Assembly: GCF_001720485.1 (NCBI RefSeq)
Contig: NZ_CP017114.1
Coordinates: forward strand, 1,426,001-1,490,000
Direction of reading: 5' to 3'
Source: Cobetia marina
GTDB lineage: Bacteria > Pseudomonadota > Gammaproteobacteria > Pseudomonadales > Halomonadaceae
Length of the DNA stretch: 64,000 nt
The position numbers and the translations under genes are program-made. How positions within the stretch are numbered: the first letter of the stretch is position 1; each line of letters begins with the position of its first letter. Positions 58,345 to 64,000 of the stretch are shown piece after piece. The notes under the pieces were generated by a model, which was not told where the DNA came from, searched no databases, and worked only from the letters and a program-made list of their open reading frames with translations.

Positions 58345-60126
58345 ATGAGCATCGATATATTGATCGTCTTGGTATATTTTGCATTTCTAATGTTGCTGGG
58401 GTGGCTCTATCGCTCCGCGACTCGTTCGACAAACGATTATTTCCGAGGTGGCGGTCGCATGCCGTGGTGGATGGTCGGCGCCACGGCATTCATGATGTCG
58501 CTGAGTGCCATGACCTTCACCGGACTGATGGGCAAGGCGCTGACGGGCGGGATCTCCATCGTCATCGTCTTCGTGGCCAATGCCACGGGGTATTTCATCA
58601 ACTACCTCTTCTTTGCCGCCAAGGCTCGGCAGATGCGAGTGGTCAGCCCCATCCAGGGGATTCGCCTGCGCTTCGGTCGCGTCAACGAGCAGGTCTTCAC
58701 CTGGGCGAATGTGCCGCTCAACGTGATGCAGGCTGCCATCTGGCTCAATGGCCTCTCTGTCTTCGTCAGTGCCGTGCTGGATATCCCCATCGAGCAGACC
58801 GTGGCAGGGGCTGGCTTCGTTGTCCTGTTCATGTCCCTGGTCGGTGGCAGCTGGGCGGTCATCGCCTCCGATTTTCTGCAGATGGTGCTATTGACGGTGA
58901 TGACCTTCGTCGCGGCGGTGGTGGCGGTCGTCAAGTCGGGCGGCGTGGAGAATCTGATGAGCCGAGGCCTGCCGGAGCATGCTTTCCTCGGGGATGGGTA
59001 CAGTTATGGATATCTGTTCGTCGGCTGGTTCATCTGCATCTTCGTGAAACAGTTCTTCAGTACCAACAACATGATCGATTCCTATCGCTATGTGGCCGCC
59101 AAGGACACGCGTCATGCGCGCAAGGCAGCACTGCTTGCCTGTGGCCTGACGCTCTTCGGCACCAGTATCTGGTTTCTTCCCGCGTGGTATGTGGCTGGGA
59201 ATTACCCTGACCCGGCCAGCTGGGGGCTGGCAGATCTCGGCAGCAATCAGGCGGACGCGGCCTATTACATCTTCGTCAAGCGCGAGCTTCCCCTGGGCAT
59301 GGTGGGACTGATGCTCTCGGCGATGTTTGCGGCCACCATGTCGTCCATGGACTCCGCCCTCAATCGCAATGCCGGGATTCTGGTGAAGAGTGTGTATGAG
59401 CCATATTTCTGCAAGGACGGTGATGAACGCAAGCTGATGCTGGCAGGCAAGATATTCACGGCGATGTTCGGGTTGATCGTGATCGGCGCGGGACTGTTCT
59501 TGACCACGCTGCAGGAGTTCGGGCTGTTCGATGCCATGATGATCGTCGGTACTCTGGTCGGGTTCCCATTGCTGATCCCCGCCATTCTCTGCTTCTTCGT
59601 ACGCAAGACGCCTGACTGGGCCGGCTGGGGCACCATCTTGGTCGGTATGTGCGTGTCGGCCATCATCGCCTTCGGTGTCACGCCGGAGCTTGTGCAGTCC
59701 GTGATGGGCATGTCCGAGCCGATGGAGGCACGCGAGTTCGCCGAACTCAAGTCAGTCACCCTCGGGGTAGGGGCACACATGTTGATCACGTTGCCGTTCT
59801 TCCTGCTCACCACACTCTTCTACAAGGTGCCCTCGGCTGAACGTGCCGCGGAGATCGCCCGGTTCTTCGACAACGTGGATACCCCGGTGGTGTCCGAGGA
59901 TACTGCCGAGACACTCGAGCTGGATCGTCAGCCCTACCAGCTGTTGGGGAAATTGCTGATGGCCTCAGCCTTGGGTGTCCTGCTGCTGGTGCTGGTGCCC
60001 AACGAGATGACGGGACGTCTCATCTTTGTCAGCATCGCCGCGATTCTAGGCATCCTGGGCTTCTTCATGAATCGGTTCGGTCAGGAAAAGGTACAAAAAG
60101 CAGCATATCGGCCTTCTCATTCGTAA
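58345..60126 (+). CDS. Sodium:solute symporter family transporter (SSS)
   Basis: 593-residue LeuT-fold transporter with 13-14 hydrophobic helices. MSIDILIVLVYFAFLMLLGWLYRSATRSTNDYFRGGGRMPWWMVGATAFMMSLSAMTFTG is the usual SSS opening (Na+ site residues in the STFTG-like stretch). AFLGDGYSYGYLFVGWFICIFVKQFFSTNNMIDSYRYVAAKD and MFAATMSSMDSALNRNAGILVKSVYEP hold the second Na+ site (SMDS). Family members import sugars, uronates, amino acids and vitamins. Followed by an acyltransferase and a heparinase-type lyase on the same strand, an acidic saccharide import is likely. Confidence 0.9.
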   Translation: MSIDILIVLVYFAFLMLLGWLYRSATRSTNDYFRGGGRMPWWMVGATAFMMSLSAMTFTGLMGKALTGGISIVIVFVANATGYFINYLFFAAKARQMRVVSPIQGIRLRFGRVNEQVFTWANVPLNVMQAAIWLNGLSVFVSAVLDIPIEQTVAGAGFVVLFMSLVGGSWAVIASDFLQMVLLTVMTFVAAVVAVVKSGGVENLMSRGLPEHAFLGDGYSYGYLFVGWFICIFVKQFFSTNNMIDSYRYVAAKDTRHARKAALLACGLTLFGTSIWFLPAWYVAGNYPDPASWGLADLGSNQADAAYYIFVKRELPLGMVGLMLSAMFAATMSSMDSALNRNAGILVKSVYEPYFCKDGDERKLMLAGKIFTAMFGLIVIGAGLFLTTLQEFGLFDAMMIVGTLVGFPLLIPAILCFFVRKTPDWAGWGTILVGMCVSAIIAFGVTPELVQSVMGMSEPMEAREFAELKSVTLGVGAHMLITLPFFLLTTLFYKVPSAERAAEIARFFDNVDTPVVSEDTAETLELDRQPYQLLGKLLMASALGVLLLVLVPNEMTGRLIFVSIAAILGILGFFMNRFGQEKVQKAAYRPSHS

Positions 60127-60152
60127 CCCCTTGGACAGCAAGTGACTGTTAC

Positions 60153-60199
60153 CAGCATGGGGGAGAGGATGTCTTCTTTTCCCATGTTCTCCCATGCTG
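60153..60199 (+). repeat. Inverted repeat between symporter and acyltransferase genes
   Basis: CAGCATGGG (60153-60161) and its complement CCCATGCTG (60191-60199) flank a 29-base loop; the loop holds another CCCAT and a T-run, CTTCTTTT. It sits 27 bases after the symporter stop. Could act as an intercistronic processing or attenuation hairpin. Confidence 0.5.
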
Positions 60200-60242
60200 A
60201 GTGACTCGACCCGAAAATCGTCATGTTCCATCAGGAGCCATC

Positions 60243-60821
60243 ATGCCCGAGCGACCTAGGTCCGCCATTCACGCCACGCCATCGGTTCAGGCCCGGCATG
60301 GCGGCATCTTGAGCGAGGAAGAGTTCGAGAAGTTCACGCTCTATCTACAGGCGAGCAACAACCGCGAGGATGACCAGGCACGCGCCCGTATCTTGGGATT
60401 CACAGGAGAGGGCATCCGCATTGCGCCGGGAGCCATCGTGCGCCCTCATGATAGGAGTGCCATTCATGAGCAGGTCTATATCGGCCTACAGGCTTACATC
60501 AATGGGGATGTCACCATCTATCCGCATGTACTCATCGGCCCCAATGTCTCGATCGTGGCCTCCAACCATCAATATTCTCCACGGGATGACCGTTTCAGTG
60601 ATCGCTCGGATGAGGTGAAAGGTCGCGTCATCATCCAGTATGGCGCGTGGTTGACCTCTGGCGTGGTCGTGACACCTGGGTGCGTGCTGGGCCGTTGTTG
60701 CCTGATCTGTGCCAACTCCGTGGTCACGAGCGATGTGCCGGACTATGCCATCTTCGCTGGTATGCCAGCGCGTCAGATTGGTCATATTGACCGTGACACC
60801 GGCGAATATCATTGGATCTGA
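60243..60821 (+). CDS. Left-handed beta-helix acyltransferase family protein
   Basis: 192 residues; ATG at 60243 with AGGAG upstream, rather than the longer frame from 60201. After ~60 N-terminal helical residues (GILSEEEFEKFTLYLQASNN), the hexapeptide-repeat helix begins at GIRIAPGAIVRPHDRSAIHEQVYIGLQAYINGDVTIYPHVLIGPNVSIVASNHQYS. The His of VASNHQYS is the usual catalytic His in NodL/MAT-type acetyltransferases. GRVIIQYGAWLTSGVVVTPGCVLGRCCLICANSVVTSDVPDYAIFAGMPARQIG is the standard C-terminal coil. An acetyl donor is expected. It is located between a transporter and a lyase, suggesting modification of an imported sugar. Confidence 0.85.
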   Translation: MPERPRSAIHATPSVQARHGGILSEEEFEKFTLYLQASNNREDDQARARILGFTGEGIRIAPGAIVRPHDRSAIHEQVYIGLQAYINGDVTIYPHVLIGPNVSIVASNHQYSPRDDRFSDRSDEVKGRVIIQYGAWLTSGVVVTPGCVLGRCCLICANSVVTSDVPDYAIFAGMPARQIGHIDRDTGEYHWI

Positions 60822-60833
60822 AGGAGAGGCTGG

Positions 60834-63035
60834 ATGCTGCTGTTGACACGAGATCACGATTTTCAGGTCTTCCTCTCGCCCTGCGAGTCACTGCCGGCCT
60901 GTACCAACCCGCCCGCTTTTACCTGGCCAATGGCCACGACCGACAGCGTCTACACCTTTGAGCTGGTGAGGACGGAATCGGGAGACTCACTTTGTCGTGA
61001 GCAGGTCACCTCCCCGGTGCTTCTTGAGGATATCCTCGAGGTCGGGGGATATCGGTGGCGTGTCACTGACGAGATGGGGGAAAGCTCGCAGTGGGTCGAG
61101 TTCACCCTGACCGGCCGAGAGCCTGAGTATCTCCCGCCACGTGCAGAAGTCTTGTTTGCCGCCTGCGAAGCACAGACGCAATGGATGCTGTATCTCGATG
61201 CCGACCTTCCACTGGTGAAGCAGGCCGCTGCCGAGGATATTCCCCGTATGCGGGCGACAGCCAGAGTCGCGCTGGATAACGGGTTGCCGGAATATCCTGA
61301 CCACCATCGCCGGGGGCGTGAACGTTACAAGCGTCTGGCCATCCATCGGATACGCGAATGGGTGGATCGTGACCTGATGGCACTGTGCCTGCTCTATCGC
61401 ATCGAGGGGGATGTCGCGGCAGGCGAGGCTGCCGTCGAGCGATTGCTCACGTTGGCGGAATGGAGCACGGATGGCCCTGCCACCCTGGAGAGACCTTGCC
61501 AGTGGGGTGATGAGGTCGGGTTGTCTCTGGCGCGAAATGTCTTCCTGGCCTATCACTGGCTGACGCCGCTGCTGGCGGATGGAGAGCGTTTCTTTGCCCG
61601 AGCGCTGCTGGTACGTGTCGCCGAGCAGATGATGCATCGTCTCGAGCAGGATGACTTCGTGCAATATCCCGGTCATTCACATACGTCGCGGTTGCCAGCC
61701 TATCTCGGTGTGGCAGCGCTGGTGCTGCACAAGGAACACGACCGCACCAGGTGCACGCAGTGGTTGCAGTGTGCGCTCGACCTCTATCGAGGCGTATTGC
61801 CGTTCTATGGCAGTGCGGATGGCGGATGGGCAGAGGGTGCCTTCTATTCGTCTTCCTATACCAAGTGGTTTCATCCGTTCTTTCTTGCGGTGGAGCGGTT
61901 ATCCGGCTTCTCGTTCTATCAGCATCCCTTCTACGTCAACTATCTGACGTACTGCCGCGACTTCGTCGTGACGGACAATGACCTGCATCCCTTCGGAGAT
62001 GGTTTCTGGTGTTATGCCGATGGCAAAGAGTGGCCAGGGTTCTTCGCTCAGAATCCGCTGCGGATCTACGCCCAGCGTTTTGGCAGCCGGGACGATATGC
62101 ATAAGAGCCGTCAGCTGGAAGAGTCGATCGAGATCCATGCTCTGCATCTGCTGGATGTCATCCCGACGCTGGATCAGATACGTCTTGCACACGAACGTAG
62201 TGAGCAGCAGACAGGATCTCGGCATAAGTCTCCTGATGACTCCCGTCATGCTTTCTACCCGCATGCCGGGCATGGTCTCGATCGTTTCGGCAAGCTGGAG
62301 CTGCGCTACCGCTGCAGCCCCTTCGGCAACAGCTCTCACCGCCATGGTGATCAAGGCAATGTGAGTTTCATCGATACCGGTCGCTCCGTTTTATGTCCCA
62401 CAGGAAGTTACGGTTATGCTTTCGGCAGCCAGCATCACCGTGAATGGACGCGCACCTCACTTGCCCACAACGTGCCATTGATCGATGGAGTGGCGCAGTC
62501 TCTGGATGATCCAGCAGCGATAGCTCGCGTTATCTCGAGTACCCGAACGGGTGGAATGGTGGCTCATCGGCTGGACTTGAGCGCTGCCTATACAGGTGAT
62601 ATCCGCTATGTACGCACCATCGTGTTATTGGAAGGTGTCGGCAGCGTGATATTTGATGATCTCTCAAGTCAGCAGCCATTTACTGTGCAGTGGCAGCTGC
62701 ATTCTTCACTGAAAGCTGGCCTTCAATCCGACGAGCAGGGCAAAGCAGTAACACTTTGCGAAGGCCAGCGTGACTACCGACTGCGCCTGGAAAGCCACCC
62801 GGAACTGACTCCTGAAGTGACTCATGGCTACGCTGAAGAGCGAGAAGAGCACATCATCATCGACAGCGATGCAAACCCCGATGTCGCTCACATGACGTGG
62901 ACAATTCTTGCCCAGCGACAGCATTGCATCCTTGCCAGCTGTGTCAGTCAGGAGGTCATTCTGAAGCAGGAGGAGGGAAGGTTGCGTATCGTCTGGGAGG
63001 GTAAGGAGATGGTGGTGGAATTGATTGATTATTAA
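60834..63035 (+). CDS. Heparinase II/III-type polysaccharide lyase (DUF4962-like)
   Basis: 733 residues; starts 12 bases after the acyltransferase. An N-terminal beta module (residues 1-110; CTNPPAFTWPMATTDSVYTFELV) resembles DUF4962-type domains. The (alpha/alpha) toroid then spans about 110-450 (RGRERYKRLAIHRIREWVDRDLMALCLLYRIEGD and WGDEVGLSLARNVFLAYHWLTPLL, then QYPGHSHTSRLPAYLGVAALVLHKEHDRT). The C-terminal heparinase-like beta sandwich has PFGNSSHRHGDQGNVSFIDTGRSVLCPTGSYGYAFGSQHHREWTRTSLAHNVPLIDG. No signal peptide is visible, so it likely acts on imported oligosaccharides. Substrates of relatives include alginate and glycosaminoglycan oligomers. Confidence 0.83.
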   Translation: MLLLTRDHDFQVFLSPCESLPACTNPPAFTWPMATTDSVYTFELVRTESGDSLCREQVTSPVLLEDILEVGGYRWRVTDEMGESSQWVEFTLTGREPEYLPPRAEVLFAACEAQTQWMLYLDADLPLVKQAAAEDIPRMRATARVALDNGLPEYPDHHRRGRERYKRLAIHRIREWVDRDLMALCLLYRIEGDVAAGEAAVERLLTLAEWSTDGPATLERPCQWGDEVGLSLARNVFLAYHWLTPLLADGERFFARALLVRVAEQMMHRLEQDDFVQYPGHSHTSRLPAYLGVAALVLHKEHDRTRCTQWLQCALDLYRGVLPFYGSADGGWAEGAFYSSSYTKWFHPFFLAVERLSGFSFYQHPFYVNYLTYCRDFVVTDNDLHPFGDGFWCYADGKEWPGFFAQNPLRIYAQRFGSRDDMHKSRQLEESIEIHALHLLDVIPTLDQIRLAHERSEQQTGSRHKSPDDSRHAFYPHAGHGLDRFGKLELRYRCSPFGNSSHRHGDQGNVSFIDTGRSVLCPTGSYGYAFGSQHHREWTRTSLAHNVPLIDGVAQSLDDPAAIARVISSTRTGGMVAHRLDLSAAYTGDIRYVRTIVLLEGVGSVIFDDLSSQQPFTVQWQLHSSLKAGLQSDEQGKAVTLCEGQRDYRLRLESHPELTPEVTHGYAEEREEHIIIDSDANPDVAHMTWTILAQRQHCILASCVSQEVILKQEEGRLRIVWEGKEMVVELIDY

Positions 63036-63496
63036 TGGGAGAGGTTTTCTCTATTGTTATCATTCATTTTCAATCTCTACTTTATTGTCACACATTGAGT
63101 GTCCCGGCACTAGAATATGGTCCTTATTTAAGGAGGTTATAAATGACTATCCGTAGTGGCCGGGTTTGTACTCGCTTCAATTAAGTGTGGATAAATTTAG
63201 CTTCCTGTACTGGCTTGTTTTCTCTACTGGAGGGCATAAAAACCAGCAGAAATAGTGTATGGATATCCATCGGGCCTGGTCTGAAAGGGAGAGGTGAATG
63301 TATGGTGATTATCTTGATTCAGTCATAGGTCATAAGATAATCTTACTATCTATTGTTATTGTAATATATCAGAAATCACCTTCCGATTTAGCCCTTTGTA
63401 TAATGTGGATAGCATGCTCTTCTTGATCATGAAGTGTAGAGTTCTCATTACTGCAATGCTATGATCAGCGTTCTGAAAATATATAGAGAACATGGG
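63036..63496. other. Very AT-rich intergenic region with a minute ORF
   Basis: 461 bases whose GC content is far below the window average. It holds a 13-codon ORF (63143-63184) with a perfect ribosome-binding site and nothing else I can assign. Promoters for the gene starting at 63497 are expected here. Confidence 0.5.
63143..63184 (+). CDS. Possible 13-residue leader peptide ORF
   Basis: AAGGAGGT (63130-63137) is an exact anti-Shine-Dalgarno match, five bases before an ATG. The frame reads MTIRSGRVCTRFN and stops at TAA (63182-63184). So strong a site in AT-rich DNA is unlikely to be used for nothing, but the peptide is not recognisable. It may be a leader peptide, a regulatory uORF for the next gene 313 bases away, or the remnant of a truncated gene. 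Confidence 0.4.
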   Translation: MTIRSGRVCTRFN

Positions 63497-64000
63497 ATGT
63501 CAAACGATAGGGAAGTTGTTTCTCGGAAATATCATGTTGATGACTTGCCGGGTACAAAATTACCCGCCACCAGAATTACTGGTATCTTGGAGCGGCTTCA
63601 GCAGGGAGAACCCATATCTCAGCTATCATTACGATACTTGGATAGTCAGGGTCTGCTGGCCCTAAAGAAATTTATTATGCAAGACATCCCTTTTGATCAG
63701 TTTCATCAAGAAGCAGAAGAAGAGCAGATTCTCAGAATACGGAAAGCCAAGCTAGACAGGATCGCAAAGGAAGAAGAAGCACGGTTGATAGAGGAAGCAA
63801 GACAAGAGAGTGTCCGAATAGCACAACAAAAATCCTTGGAGAAACGAAAGGCGCTAGAAAAGACACCTCAATATAAAGCCAGGATGAAAAATCGATTTCT
63901 GAGAAATAAGTATGCTATCGACTGTTACATTGAGAAAATCGACTTTCATCGTTTGATGGATATATTGCGTCGAATTGATGAAGACAATCGTCTTTTCGAA
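63497..64000 (+). CDS. AT-rich coiled-coil protein, 5' part (continues past the window)
   Basis: Open for 168 codons from the ATG at 63497 to the last base, with no stop. The N-terminus MSNDREVVSRKYHVDDLPGT is polar. Residues ~70-125 are a highly charged coiled coil (EEEQILRIRKAKLDRIAKEEEARLIEEARQES and QQKSLEKRKALEKTPQ). Then FLRNKYAIDCYIEKIDFHRLMDILRRIDEDNRLFE follows. The GC content is far below the neighbours, indicating recent transfer. I do not recognise the family. An ATG at 63492 in another frame reads into a stop soon and is unlikely. Confidence 0.7.
   Translation, partial: MSNDREVVSRKYHVDDLPGTKLPATRITGILERLQQGEPISQLSLRYLDSQGLLALKKFIMQDIPFDQFHQEAEEEQILRIRKAKLDRIAKEEEARLIEEARQESVRIAQQKSLEKRKALEKTPQYKARMKNRFLRNKYAIDCYIEKIDFHRLMDILRRIDEDNRLFE

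Noticed and set aside
1-64000. CRISPR arrays, tRNA/rRNA genes and insertion sequences
   Set aside because: I found no spaced direct-repeat array, no cloverleaf-like tRNA ending in CCA with T-arm GGTTCRA, and no transposase-like ORF or terminal inverted repeats. A dedicated tRNA/ncRNA scan would be needed to exclude small RNAs.

Overview
The window is about 62% GC chromosomal DNA. It looks like a marine, moderately halophilic gammaproteobacterium of the Halomonadaceae; Cobetia or a close Halomonas relative is my best guess. That guess rests on overall gene style: surface-polysaccharide loci, an Eat/EutBC ethanolamine route, a Na+-solute symporter next to a uronan-type lyase, and a butyrobetaine-type dioxygenase pair. 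No rRNA gene or other taxonomic marker is present, so the genus is inference. I saw no tRNA, rRNA, CRISPR array, transposase or prophage structural gene.

Region 1 (1-7259) is the end of an exopolysaccharide operon, all on +. It holds a sugar-1-P transferase (cut by the window edge), an EpsG-like polymerase, a flippase, a pyruvyl transferase and three glycosyltransferases. ugd (UDP-glucuronate) and glmS (glucosamine-6-P) follow, supplying precursors, and a strong terminator sits after glmS. A TSUP exporter with a small coupled ORF lies on the minus strand at 11160-12217. Three more glycosyltransferases follow at 12718-16123.

Region 2 (16124-33083) is a second, self-contained Wzx/Wzy-type locus. 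A long AT-rich leader contains a perfect ops (RfaH recruitment) sequence. It is followed by wza, wzc (no wzb), a polyprenyl-P sugar transferase, a DegT aminotransferase with a WbqC partner, a flippase, a GT2, a phosphoribosyltransferase-HAD fusion, a shortened GT-like protein, a polymerase and two GT4 enzymes. So the window encodes parts of two separate polymer systems.

Region 3 (33112-41793) is nitrogen catabolism. A FAD amine/amino-acid oxidoreductase, an AhpD-like protein and a class III aminotransferase run on the minus strand, divergent from an RpiR regulator. eutBC and an ethanolamine permease follow, with a sigma-54 promoter candidate. Region 4 (41816-57634) is mixed housekeeping: thiE/thiM, a secreted nuclease with a helix-hairpin-helix tail, a Tat-exported dienelactone hydrolase, two Lin0512 paralogues, an EmrAB-like pump with a divergent IclR regulator, a haloacid dehalogenase, a VOC protein, two LysR regulators, a GFA protein and a gamma-glutamylcyclotransferase-like protein. 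It ends with a translationally coupled HD-domain and Fe/2-oxoglutarate oxygenase pair resembling TmpB/TmpA of phosphonate breakdown.

Region 5 (57635-64000) has AT-rich non-coding flanks and looks like an acquired accessory segment. It carries a Na+-solute symporter, a left-handed beta-helix acyltransferase, a cytoplasmic heparinase II/III-type lyase, a 13-codon ORF with a perfect Shine-Dalgarno, and an AT-rich coiled-coil ORF that runs off the end.
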